Part shown: positions 10,301 through 21,429 of the stretch, piece by piece
Position numbering within the stretch: position 1 is the stretch's first letter
Layout: every line of letters starts with the position of its first letter
DNA from: Dermanyssus gallinae
Lineage: Eukaryota; Arthropoda; Arachnida; Mesostigmata; Dermanyssidae
Length of the DNA stretch: 64,000 bases
NCBI GenBank assembly: GCA_003439945.1
Contig: QVRM01005238.1
Location: 166,883 to 230,882 of the forward strand
Reading direction: 5' to 3'
The notes under the pieces: generated by a model
What the model saw: only the letters and a program-made list of their open reading frames with translations
The model's database searches: none
Told to the model about the DNA's origin: nothing
Translations under genes and position numbers: made by a program

Positions 10301-11325
10301 TTTTGCCTCTGAAGACGTTTGTTATGCGATAGCATCCCATTATGACTACTGGTTGTAATGTTGTACTTTAATGTTGTACTGGCTGGTTTACGAAGCGGCT
10401 AAGCGAAGCTATTCTACTACCGGAGCAGCTGATAGCGTTGTTGGTTGCAGCAGAACGCCGCGAACGCACCCGAACGCAAGAAGACGGTCGTCCGTTGTTG
10501 CTCATTATGTCTGCCCTGCCGGTCAGCAGTACCGTTGTGGACCTCTGGCTGACAGAGAGGAGACCTCTGGCTCGGGAAGTTAAACATCTTTGTCTTGGAC
10601 ACGGAAGAGGTCGAAAAAGGTCGAAATGGTGGTAGGAGAAGAAGAAGAAGAACGAGTTATCGAACTATCACGCATTGGTGTCTACCTTCACTGCTATGTA
10701 CATCTGCGCTATGTTCAATTGCACCGGCAAGTCGCCTCGGACTACCCCCAGCCGGGAGGAAACGAGCAAATGTGGCAGCACTTCTGCTGTTCAGCTTGCT
10801 GACTGCGTAGCAGTTAGACAGTAGATTAGATTTCTAGCTGCATGCCAATAGACAGCTAGGAATGAGTTGACGGTACACGAATTTCATTGGTCGTGTGCTG
10901 TTTATCTGTCAGGTGTCCAGCGTTCAAGCTGACGTTCAGGCGACCCAGGGGTTGCGTGCCGGAGCTCTTGTTTGTACGCCGACTCGGGCGGAGACGGTGG
11001 ATGTGCGCAGCGTCTGGGAACAGGAAAACGGCTGGCGTTGGTTTCTGATTGATTGAGCCATCTATTTAGCATAAGCATATGGTAGTCAAGAGCGCTGTTC
11101 GACATTCGTACGCTGTCTTCTCCACTTAACCCCTGAATTGATTCGCATCCTAGTTCCACCCCTCCCTCTTCCCAATATGATGTTTAAGCTATAGTGCAGT
11201 TTAAGCGTGTCAGGCGGTGAGTCACGTTTAGTAGCACAATTGTTTTTGAAACAGCGCAGTGACCTCAATTTCGTTCTAGTGCAAACGATGTTTAAAAGAG
11301 ATTTATATATATATATGGATGCGTT
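10300..11325. other. No gene seen
   Basis: Unique-looking sequence. It includes a local direct repeat GACCTCTGGCT at 10539 and 10562. No open frame over 90 codons and no recognised motif. Confidence 0.4.
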
Positions 11326-11329
11326 GGTA

Positions 11330-11435
11330 CTATATATGCTACCGCTCTAAGTGCCCCTGATATAAAAAGGTGACATGTGTATTTAGGTATACATGCCAAG
11401 CGAACAATAAATCAATCAATCAATCAATATATAAT
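11330..11435 (+). mobile_element. Possible LINE 3' end with (TCAA)n tail
   Basis: The sequence ends in AATAAATCAATCAATCAATCAAT (11407-11429). A short tetranucleotide tail after an A-rich segment is typical of some non-LTR elements that lack poly-A. No coding part is recognisable upstream, so this is a weak call. Confidence 0.3.
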
Positions 11436-11439
11436 AAAA

Positions 11440-12325
11440 TAAACTGGACATAATTCGTCCTAAAATACCTATTAATATGAGAATGGACGGCTTCAGAGGT
11501 TAAGAAAAGCGATTCCCTAACTCGTTTGGACTTGAAAAAGTGGCAGGCAATGTTAGCCAGCTGCACCTTAGACAAAGCTACAACATTTTATGATTGTTTA
11601 TGATTGTGCGGTTGGTGCAAGGGGCTATATTTACTTTGAATATACTAAAGGAACACCTCTAGTAAAGTAGAACGTTTGAGACAATGTTCTTGCACACCTT
11701 AATCCGGCCCAGGACTTTTTGCCTAATCTTTGTTGCCAAATTTTTAAGTAACACAGTTTGGCAGAGAGTTGCATGCGATTCTATGCACACCAAACTGAAA
11801 CACTATCGACGGCCTGATGAAGCTTTTCATAGGACTAGTGGGACCCGCCAGGCTTGGATCTAAACGTCATTAGTGTGTTCGAGTATACCTCGCTTTATCT
11901 CTAACACGTAAATAACATATAATAGCAACGAGGCGCAACCGTCGCATGGGACTACGGTCGAAACGGATATGGGGGGCTGTTGAGGAAGCTGTCGACCCGA
12001 ATTTATAGAAATTTAAATAGTAGTTCAAATGAAAAACAACACCATATATTATTCAGATTATGAACATCTGGGCAATTTTGTGATGGAGTAGTAATCAATG
12101 GTTAAGGCGATCTGTGAAGCACTTTCGGTCAACGTATACACGCTGAGATGATTTTTGTGTGTCAATTTACATAGCACATTCCCAACCACTGCGTGCGCGT
12201 GTCCCGGCGAGACACGAAGCCATAGAGTGCAGGAATAGAAAACGCATGCTACATCACAATATTTTCGATAACGTCACAGGGCGCCAAACATTGAGAAACT
12301 GACCGCCAGTTTGTGACGTCCCTGT
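11440..12325. other. No gene seen
   Basis: AT-rich unique sequence, no open frame over 60 codons. Confidence 0.5.
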
Positions 12326-12329
12326 TGAT

Positions 12330-12482
12330 ACCTTTATTTTGCATTGACGTGAATATGCTTTGTTTAAGAAACTCTAGCATAGCACCTCCCTCGAATAACA
12401 TGTCGTGATCAGCTGACAACTGTATATATGTCAATATTACACGCATACTCAATATGAGTGAAATAAATGTGATGATAATGGA
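12330..12482 (+). mobile_element. LINE 3' fragment (same subfamily as the 31-33 kb LINE)
   Basis: The stretch 12385-12482 aligns with the 3' end of the LINE at 31132-33512: CCTCCCTCGAATAACATG matches its last codons, and the 26 nt at 12443-12468 (starting GCATACTCAAT, ending AAATAAAT) are identical to its 3' UTR. The copy ends in GATGATAAT just after. It contains no reverse transcriptase part, so it is a severely 5'-truncated insertion. The left boundary is approximate. Confidence 0.7.
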
Positions 12483-12489
12483 AAACTCT

Positions 12490-13900
12490 AACACACCGCC
12501 TCTCAGTTAGTAGTACCCCTTAGCCAGCATTTTCCGCGGTGTCTGCTACATCGATGACCACAATGGCTTGCTGTAAAATACCGGTCCCATTTTCTTCAAA
12601 ATGCGTTTTAGTTGTAAGCCAGGAATCCTGCGATATTTTAAAAATCGAATCTTCAAAAATTATTTTATTCGCTCCTGAAAGCAGTGAACGTGAAGTTGGA
12701 GGAAAAGCATTTATGCATTACGAGGACCATCTCCGGCGCACTCCACAAATAGAGCTGTGAAGAAGAGTGTGCATCGAGTGGATCCTTTTTTTCTTGGCTC
12801 GGACACCCAGCCTGCCATTACGGGAGGAGTTAAGAAACACCGTCGTCATGTGTGCGGATGAAATAGTTGTAGCTCACCGGAGCCGCGGTGTCGTTCGTTG
12901 AATTGTCGGCGACGTAGAAACTTACCAGCTTTGGGCAGGGTGTGGGTCCATCTTCCAGCGGCAAATGTTTCCCAACTAGAAAAGTGTTTCACAGCTGATA
13001 TGAAGCGTCTTATTTGCTTGCTGCAGGCGGCCAAGACACTGTCTTGTGTACCTGCTAACATCTTGCGTACCGGCAATGTAAACAATCAGAGTCAAGCCTC
13101 TGGCAGGACAATTTGGGCAATCTCTGTTCAGAATGGCAGGAAAAGTGACTGAGGCCGAGCAGAGGGCATATTCACAACACCAATAGTTAGGTGTGTACCT
13201 CGCCAGGGTGCTTTGCAATGGAACGGCAGACAGTAGTCGGCACAATGTACCACATGTACACAAGGTGCATGGCGACCATCGCTTGGTGTGTCCGAGCCAA
13301 TAATTTTACTAGGTTGGCGATGAATGCCGTTGTTGGTTCTGCTCGACTAGCAGAAAAACTGAATGATGAACAGGCCGAACAGATGTTGCCAGGGGTCGAC
13401 TGACCGCTGATAGAGAAGGAATCGGCACAGAACAAAGAACCGTGCACAGAACCGTGCGTTCGCATGTATGCTTCCCGGCACGCAGAAAATGCGTTGGGGT
13501 GGTATCCGTTGAGCTGTTTGGTTGCCCGAGCCACTAGCCATTCACACGTAACTGGACCGTAACAGGCTCTCTAGTTGACACGGAACAGGTGTATATGTGC
13601 GTGTGCCGGTCTGCTGCTCTGTGCTCCATCTGTTGTGGCCATTTAAGTCGTCAGTGCTGTTGTTGTTGTTGTTGTTCAGCTTATACTTGGCTCTGTTACC
13701 GCATTCTTTTTCCAGGTGTGATCTAAAATCGCAGAGAGATAGCGAGAGCAAGCTACGTATAGAAACTGTCGCACACATACGGGTTCGTTACAGCTGTTTT
13801 TTTTCTGATCCGACGTTAAAAGGTCCGTTTAAAGGCGTCGAAGCTCCACAGTCGGCTGGTTACATCACCTGCGTACACCCTGTTTGACGCTTAGCAAGAC
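12490..13900. other. No confirmed gene
   Basis: Unique sequence with overlapping frames of up to 115 codons on both strands (for example 13187-13534 minus, 12898-13152 plus). None shows a recognisable domain. A GTT tract occurs at 13657-13677 and a TA run at 13905-13920. Confidence 0.35.
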
Positions 13901-14012
13901 TGGATATATATATATATATACTCAAATCGAGTGTAATTTAAATACAAATCTGCCGGAGTGTTGGTGGGTTCCGGCAATACAATAGATGATAGGTTGAGTA
14001 AGTTGTTCCACA

Positions 14013-14745
14013 GTGCCGAGCGGTGCACTGCTCGTCTGCCTCGTGGAAGCTAATTTAGATGGCCTCATCGAGGTTGAAATAGTTTCAAATAACTCTGCTA
14101 TTAGACTAAGCACGTTCAAATTATCTAATGAATCAGAATGGAATTTTATATTGCTAGAATGTAGAGGTGTGGAACAATTAAACCGCGTCAAGGCCTCCTT
14201 CCTTAAACGAGCTCTGGGTCTACATCTAACGGCTCGGAACCGCTACGTATATCTCCTCGCGGACAAGCCGCTGCTCTCTGAGGACCTGCAACGTCGCTTT
14301 AATCTACCCGTGACGAAGGCCTTTTTTGCAAACCGCAGGGATTGGGAGGACAAAGTGGCGGACATTGACGTAGAGTTCCTTAACATAGGGGCAATGAGGA
14401 ATAGTGGGTGGAAAGGAACACATAGGCTAAACAGACATGTTGTGACCCGATTCGCCATTCATGGTTTTCACCACAAGCTCCGTGTGGAGCGGGGCTTCCA
14501 TGACCCGTGCGATAGTTGTAAATGCTCTAGATGTGGAAGTTTCTGTGATAGATACCACGCGGCTAACTGCCCCCTAGTACAATCGCTGGGAAGCCTGGCA
14601 AGCTGACTTGGCTGAAATGTTTTTATTCTTGAAATGACTCTAGTCTTGTGTTGTTACCCCTGAATATGTACATGGATTTTTTTAAACTTAGTATTTGACT
14701 GCTACCTACAAAGGTGAATAATTGAAATTGATTGAGAATGTAGAG
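14013..14745 (+). pseudogene. LINE C-terminal fragment (non-LTR ORF2 end) with 3' UTR
   Basis: An open frame of 197 codons ends at 14606. Its C-terminal two thirds aligns with the end of the LINE polyprotein at 31 kb. Shared landmarks are a basic KRALGLHLTARNRYVYLL segment, an IHGFHHKL motif (IVHGYHHL in the other copy), and a CCHC motif with identical spacing, C-x2-C-x7-H-x3-C. The reverse transcriptase and endonuclease parts are absent, so this is a 5'-truncated insertion. The first ~45 codons may be unrelated flanking sequence. The 3' UTR after the stop (14607 to about 14745) ends in TTGAAATTGATTGAG and differs from that of the 31-kb copy, so this is a related but separate subfamily. The start codon assigned by an open-frame search has no meaning here. 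Confidence 0.75.
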
Positions 14746-14749
14746 GTAA

Positions 14750-17030
14750 CTCTTACTTATAAACTATAAAAATTTAAAAAATCTGAACATGGCCAACATG
14801 TATCATAATAATATACTATATTCACTGAAATATAACGTAAGCCTAATCAGAACATGTTCACTAGTAGCACACAGTAGATCTGCACTAATTTGTTCGTATC
14901 CACTGCATTGTCGTTATATTATTTAGTAGGAGTATGGGAAGAGGTATTGCATGTAACTCAAACTTATGAGAACATACTCGTACATCTAGGCAACGATGGA
15001 ACACGATGGCTCTCATAAAACGTACAACGCACATTGAGATGATTTGCAATCATCATCTTGACCACAATTAGCTGGTATATCATTATGAGGGTTACTGATG
15101 GGATAATGATCGTTCACTTGGGACACCACTTTGAGCATCGCATTCATTCGTCTACATTCATATTAGAGGAAAGCGATAAGTAAACATGTGCATAATTATT
15201 GCAATAGACACACGCATATGCGCATCCACTCATTTACACAAAGACATGAAACCATGGCAGAACATAAACGCATGTTTGTTTCGAAACTCGGCACAAATAA
15301 ATTGTGACGGCTGACCTCATAGCCGACAGCATTCGTAAAAGTTGACAATACGACTTGTCTTGTTTTTCTAAGGGGGGTTGTTGAGTAAATGGTGGCTGGG
15401 GGTTAACCTCTCCTTCATTTTTGCGCCAGAAGCTGTCGCTCGAGATTCAGCGAGGAAGCGCAGCTTCTGTTCGGGGCACACTGTTGAACTAGGCTAATCC
15501 TGGATTAGAGAACTTGTGACCACACGTTCACACGATTGTTCACTCCCAGTTGCTAATATAACAAAATTATAGAACTACGCCTGCCAAATAAAAAAAGTTG
15601 CCTTCAGTCTGAGGTTCATTACCTAGTAGCCTAGGATTATGCACATCCCTGAGGATATTTAAGCGCAGGCTAAAAAGCACCTCCTGTTATGCTTAAGCTT
15701 CTATTGAATTTATTAAACCTTGGCGCTGACTTCTCTGTACAATTGCAAGTGTCGAGATAGTAAAGTAATTTTTTTTGGGAACCGTCTTAACTGGCGGCAA
15801 ATGTATTTCTCATTGTAGTATTGAACATTACAATTTGAAAATACAATATACATGTTCAGAACGAAAAATTACTACAGAAAGGCATTAGCCCGTGTGTGCA
15901 CAGATAGCATTGATATCGAGTTCCAAACTGTGTCAGAAAGTTAGCTTGTAAATAGCCTGCTTGAGAATGTTTGGAGGCATGCTGTATTGTTTTGCTTTTA
16001 CTCACTACTAATTTCTTCTCTGGATTTATTTCAAAGACCACCTCTTATGGATCGTAACGTAAGTATATGCAATATCACTCCTATTATACCAGATGTTGAA
16101 ACCGTATCCTTATAAGTCGTCTCGTGGTAAGCGTTCATCTATAGGAACGTATGTGCTCCCAACGCTCTACTCGATGTCTTTTGAAATGCTGCGTTATACA
16201 GAATATGACTGAGTAATAAGGACACTTGTAATGGCCTTATTTCCATCATGTATACCCTACATAATTTTCATTTGATAGCTTAAGCATCGTGGTGTGACGC
16301 AGTTCCGTCAATAAACCAAGTTGACAATTGAAATTTGAAATTTTGTTCGTCATTTATTAACACCCGTGTCGGGTACACTTTAATAAGTAGTACACTAAAA
16401 TACAACAACATAATATAAATATAAACATATAATATACGCAAGTCGTCAACGCCGTCTTTTGTTCAGTCGTTTTAGTAGCTGCGTTTTTATGCATACGCTT
16501 GCGCGATATGACTCGCATTGCACACCTGAGACACATGCACACTGTTTATCGACCTCAGCGTTTGCTCTCCTTGTTACACAAGCCATGATGATGAAAGCTG
16601 TTTACGATGGCATGACGTACTGTTACGTGCAGATTCGTTCTGATCACATCTATTGATGTACGTTCTATCGGCGTTCTATCGATCGAGCGATCTGCGATAG
16701 AGTTATGCTTGGAAGCTAAGGAAGTTATAGATCGTGCACATGCGTTCACCCGCAACAAACAAGGCTAAAGAGCGACAGGCGATTTGCCAATGCTAAACGC
16801 GGCTGACTTGAATCATCGAAAGATGAATGATTACCGTCGGATCGCAAAGGCGGTGCAAAACTCCGAGGTAGTCTACGTCGTCCATAGGCTTGTGTCAACC
16901 TTACCGGGATGATGCCCTGTAGCACCTAGTACGCCTGAAATGCGTGCTAGCTATCATGTGACTGTCGCATATACTTATTGATGGCTCTGCAAATATAGTT
17001 CCTAACCTATCGAATTCTGTGCATGGCTCC
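14750..17030. other. No gene seen
   Basis: AT-rich unique sequence of about 2.3 kb with no open frame over 67 codons. A foldback CAGAAGCTG / CAGCTTCTG lies at 15427-15435 and 15461-15469, with an inner 5-bp TCGCT/AGCGA stem. Nothing identifies it as an RNA gene. Confidence 0.5.
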
Positions 17031-17041
17031 TTTTATTTCAG

Positions 17042-17118
17042 GTAAGCGAAAAGGCCGTGTTAGCGTTACCGATTTCAGCTGAAGGTGGCCTTGGAGGTTG
17101 TAGAACGCTGCAAAGTTG
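17042..17118 (+). other. Candidate 77-nt internal exon, or recursive splice site
   Basis: A good 3' splice site (CTCCTTTTATTTCAG, ending 17041), with a branch-like CCTAAC about 35 nt upstream, is followed at once by GTAAGC, and 77 nt later by a second donor (TTG then GTAAGC at 17119). One frame of the 77 nt is open (VSEKAVLALPISAEGG and on); the other two contain stops. AG directly followed by GTAAG is the arrangement of a recursive splicing ratchet point, so this could equally be a zero-length exon in a long intron. No neighbouring exons were identified, and chance co-occurrence is possible. Confidence 0.25.
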
Positions 17119-17129
17119 GTAAGCTTATT

Positions 17130-19180
17130 CATTAAAATTACAAATTCACCCCGCGTTTGAAACAACAACGCCATTCTGATCGCTTTTTGTGTTGTTGTTT
17201 TTTGTTGTGGGTTCTTCTTTGGTGCAGTTTTTTTTAATTATATTATTGCTCTTGTAATAAATTCTCTTTCATGGTGGTAATCTACTTCTATAGTTTGTGC
17301 AGCGTTCATACTGCACAACACACACGGGATGGTTTATCAGAGTTTCCCCTATATGCGCAATATATTCGGCTAAAAACTGGACATATTTGTATGTTTGTTA
17401 CGTTTTTTCGCCGTGTCCTTTATGTCACCGTATACTACTACAACTTGGATGTATGCGTCGTATTGAATTAGCGAGGCGCGTCATTGAACGCTTTCCCATC
17501 TTGTACTATTATGTATTATCCAGTCCGATGCTGTGCACTCCTCTTCCGATAGCGGCATCTAGTGACCGAACACACTTTAAAGATAGACATATAGGCAAGC
17601 ATTTCATTACTTCTTACTATGCCCCAGCAAAATCCATTACGTTGTAATATTTTCTAATAAATGTGCCACAAATGCTCTCACTGCGAGTACAATGACTGAA
17701 GAATAGAGCCATAGGTTCAAAACGTGATGCCGTGGTCGTTGAGGTTAGAACATGCCTTAACGCATCGTCCAAGCGAATCGTGACATTAACAACAACAACA
17801 ACAATGACGACAAAGTTCCACGTGGAGGTCCAGTATGCGCCAAACTCGCCAAGTCTGGCCGGTAAATAGGGGATCGAAAGCAAGACATAAACAAAAAGTT
17901 AAGCAAATGGGATGCCGTCAGGTGTCCTGCCATCAGGCGGCCAGCGACGGACAGGGTGTTTTTTCACGGGACGAATTGTCGAGAAAAACGAGCAAGCTAA
18001 CTGCGCGGCGAATGAGCGGCTAAAAACGTCAATTACCACCAGAGTAACAAAGCGCGCCGGGGCGCTGGTCGGCGGGGGGGGGGGGGGGGGGAGTGCAGCT
18101 GTCACCATTTTCCCATTGAGAGATAAGCAGTTTGGACACAAAACCTCCCGTTAACTACCGAAAACTTCTGCATCCCATCGGCGGCAAGTAGCGTCCGAAA
18201 AAGCGTCGTTTGCGTTGTTTTTCTGTCACGTTGTATCTGTCTCTTTCTTTTCCTCCCACCCTCTCGCTCCGTTCCCACTTCTTGTCGCGACGCAAGCAAA
18301 ATGCGTCTACTAGCAAGCGGCATGTCGTCCTACCACAGCCAACGTGCGCTCTAGAAGCAATAGATAGATACACGCGCAGTACTGCGGCGCACACACAGGG
18401 GCTCTCGATACGACATCGGGTCGTCGCCGCTGTCATCGTTTAATTTAATTAACAATTTAAGTGACTGCTGAAGTAAGCCGGTAGGCATGAGCCAGCTGAG
18501 GCTAAAACCTGCGCAGAAAACAAATTAGCGTCGATGTTACATGCGTACGACGGCTGCTTCGTCAACTAGATCGCGTCGTTCTGAAGAATCCTCTCTGTCC
18601 TTCCTCGGCTCATAGTTCGACGACCTACTATAGACAGATCAATCCGCAGAAGATGTACAATTTAAATATCATAACCACGTCATACCATGGCCTTTGGCTC
18701 AACGGCTTCATCAATCCGGGCTGCACGTGCTTGCACCTTGGAGCGCAGTAAGGCCCCTATGACATCGAGAAAAACCTCGTACTTTTCCATGAGACTACGA
18801 TCTTACGAATAATATATCAATGTAGCGGTCGAAACCATTGATTTGCGCCACCTGAAATAAAAGGAACATCTTCTGAAGAGGTTAGATTAAACATATTTTA
18901 CTTCTGATAGGCACCTCATTCTGCTTTGTGAATAAAAATAACTGCTAGCAGAAATAAAAACTATACCCTGAACGTTACGAAAGGATAACCAATAGTGACT
19001 GAGTAGATAACTTCACAAACCTCCTAACGGAAGACTGCACACAACCAGATCAAGATCCTCTTGATGATAACTTTTCGGAGCATAGTCAAAACAAGATTTA
19101 GTAATAAAACGGGAAATCCACAGGACCAGATTGTATTGCATATCTGCACCTCAAGAAAAATCATCAAAATAACAGTAGCT
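17130..19180. other. No gene seen; contains an 18-nt G run
   Basis: Unique-looking sequence with a short AAC tract at 17790-17803 and an uninterrupted run of 18 G at 18074-18091. Open frames reach 116 codons (17297-17647) without recognisable motifs. Confidence 0.4.
18074..18091 (+). repeat. Poly-G tract (G18)
   Basis: Eighteen consecutive G. Such runs can form quadruplexes and are also prone to sequencing-length error. Confidence 0.9.
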
Positions 19181-19186
19181 TCAACT

Positions 19187-19510
19187 CACCCTAACCACTA
19201 TAGAGAGATTTTGCGTTGTAGGCGTTCTACCTCCACCGTGATCATAATCACCGCTGTCCACCTCATTGTCGTTGCCCGGGACAGCCAGGGAGTACAGCCA
19301 TCTAGGCCCTGCATACGGCCACTGTTGGGGCAATCCTTCCTTTCGTCCTATGATGGCGATCTTACCAGTGGCGGAAGATACAACGAGCGGCAAGACTTCG
19401 GCAAACTTCGACAATTTCCCGTGTGGCCTGCCCTTCGTTGTGGATCTGTGGCCGTGCTGGTAGAGCTTCGACGTGGGCCCACTTTTTTGCCTACCGGGCG
19501 ACGGCGGAAA
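19187..19510. repeat. Unclassified ~330-bp repeat, copy A
   Basis: Aligns over its length with 20727-21071 in direct orientation. Shared blocks include the GGCGTTCTRCC start, the CACCGCTGTCCMCYTCATTG block, GCGGCCACTGTTGGGG-like and AGTGGCGGAAGATACAACGA, and the GACAATTT-CCGTG and CTGGTAGA blocks near the end. The copies differ by many substitutions and by indels that are not multiples of three, so shared coding pressure is unlikely. No terminal inverted repeats or poly-A are evident. A 233-codon open frame (19061-19762) runs through it. Confidence 0.75.
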
Positions 19511-19519
19511 ATGTCCAGC

Positions 19520-20720
19520 CTCTCGTTTCTTGGCTCAACACGAAGAGAGCAGAGGGAAACGAGCAATGAAAGGCTGGGGAGAAGAACGAGTCGCTCCCCT
19601 GTTCCTTCTCGCCTTCTTTCGCTCTACCCCTCTTTCTCTCACCATGTCGATCTCTGTTTATTGACGCTCCCCCCACCTATTTCCCCACACACTTGTTCTA
19701 CTAAAGAGGCACATTCGACTCGTACGCAGGTAATACAAACGTTCTCTCGTCCATCTTGCTAGGCGACCTACGTGACGTCGACCCGAAAACGGCATTTAAA
19801 TGTTTTAAAACCAAACTACCCCCTGACCATAATATAATGCCTACCCGCAATGCGCACCGCATTTGACAGTGAGTGATTTAAAACTTGTAGATAGTTAAAA
19901 GCTTGCTTTACCAAACGTATATTACCAAAAAGCGCCTCAGCTACACTTGCCCTATAGCTGTGGAGAGAGAGAGAACGCTGATTGATAACTTAACAAGGCC
20001 CCGTTTAGCACAGAGATGTTACACTCCCACAGAGCATTCAGAAAAACAAGCAACGCATAGTTTGCAGTTAAAAACTACATGCTCTGACAAACGGAACATT
20101 GCCAAGGATTTTGCACAGTAGTGTGCCGAATGCCCTGGCACGGATGGCACCATTATATGTGCGTAAAGCCAAACTGTTTCAACACTGAGGAATGCATATG
20201 AAGTTTCTGTAGAAAATGCAATTTTGAGCAGTGCCACATACGTGTATGTAAGAAAACTGTTGGAGCCTCATTAACAACCAGAGTTGGATATGTTATACCA
20301 ATTCAATGGTGTGACAAGCCGGAGCAACGGAAACTATGTACCACTTTCTTCCCAATTTCTCGTTGACCACAGTGACGTATGTAACGTGGTCACTCAGACA
20401 CCACCGCAACTTGCGTTGCCACCATCACTGTTGGATTTGATCTTGTCGCGCGTGGTCGTGCCTCGACCGCTCAACGATCGAGTGCGAATAAACGATTTAC
20501 CGATCAACCAAACTATTGGGCCAAGCAATGAATAGGAGTGATAGGAACCATATGAAGAACAAGAAGCAGCAGTAGTAGGAGAAATGCAGAACACGATTAG
20601 CTCTTCGAGATGAAAACGGTTAACGGTAGCGTTCTCAACCCGCGTGACTATGGCGAAGTCAGCGATAGCCGATGACACAACAGCCGCTTTATGGCCGGCT
20701 CCGGTCATCTCATCGGGGGT
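19520..20720. other. No confirmed gene
   Basis: Sequence between the two copies of the unclassified repeat. An 83-codon frame at 20284-20535 has balanced composition but no recognisable motif, and its length is within chance expectation. Confidence 0.35.
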
Positions 20721-20726
20721 TCCCTC

Positions 20727-21071
20727 CATAACCCACGAGCTTTAACGGCGTTCTGCCCCCACCATGATCATCATCCACCACCGCTGTCCCCTTCATTGTC
20801 GTCGCCGGGGACAGCCAGCGAGAACAGCCACCTAGGCCCTCTGCATGCGGCCACTGTTGGGGGGAGCGTATTCCTTCCTTGTGCTTGGTACTGCCGATCG
20901 TATCAGTGGCGGAAGATACAACGACTAGCGGCAACTATATCCTAGTCATTCTTCGACAAACTGCGACAATTTGCCGTGCAGCCAGCCCTTCGTTGGCTAA
21001 TCTGTGGTCATGCTGGTAGAAGAGCAGCTTCGTTCGACGCGGGCCCGTTCCATGCCGGGCGTGGCCGCCTA
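20727..21071. repeat. Unclassified ~330-bp repeat, copy B
   Basis: Direct-repeat partner of 19187-19510, with start points about 1.5 kb apart. It carries small insertions relative to copy A (for example GAGG within the CCTCTGCATGCGG block, and extra AGAGCAG after CTGGTAG). The pair could be an old tandem duplication or two insertions of an interspersed family. Confidence 0.75.
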
Positions 21072-21283
21072 GGATGACAGCCGCGGCCAGCTGTCAATGG
21101 AGACGACTGTCAGTCGCGGAGCAATGCCCTCTTGTGGCCCTCGTGCCCATGATTATCGTCGATTGTGAAACTACGCAGTTGCTGACCACCGCCGCTGATT
21201 GACAATTCTTCCCTTGGTGCAATTCCGCCTTCAACCAGTTCACCGTCCATTACTCACCTTTTCAGCGTCTATCCCTCAGTCCC

Positions 21284-21370
21284 ACCCCCTGCTCGATCCC
21301 CCCAGCCTCCCAGCCCTGTTTGATCCACCCAGCCCCCCAGCCTCCCAGCCCTGTTCGATCCCATTCGATC
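21284..21370. repeat. C-rich tandem duplication (28 and 35 bp units)
   Basis: Units CCCAGCCTCCCAGCCCTGTT preceded by GATCC. The second unit carries an extra ACCCAGC. Short tandem array of two units. Confidence 0.75.
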
Positions 21371-21429
21371 AGCTGGGACTCTCAAATGACGGCTTGGAGA
21401 GAGACTTTAAAGACACGGTCAAGTGACGG

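Noticed and set aside
20284..20535. 83-codon plus frame with balanced composition
   Set aside because: Length is within chance for 64 kb in six frames, there is no recognisable motif and no splice or Kozak support.
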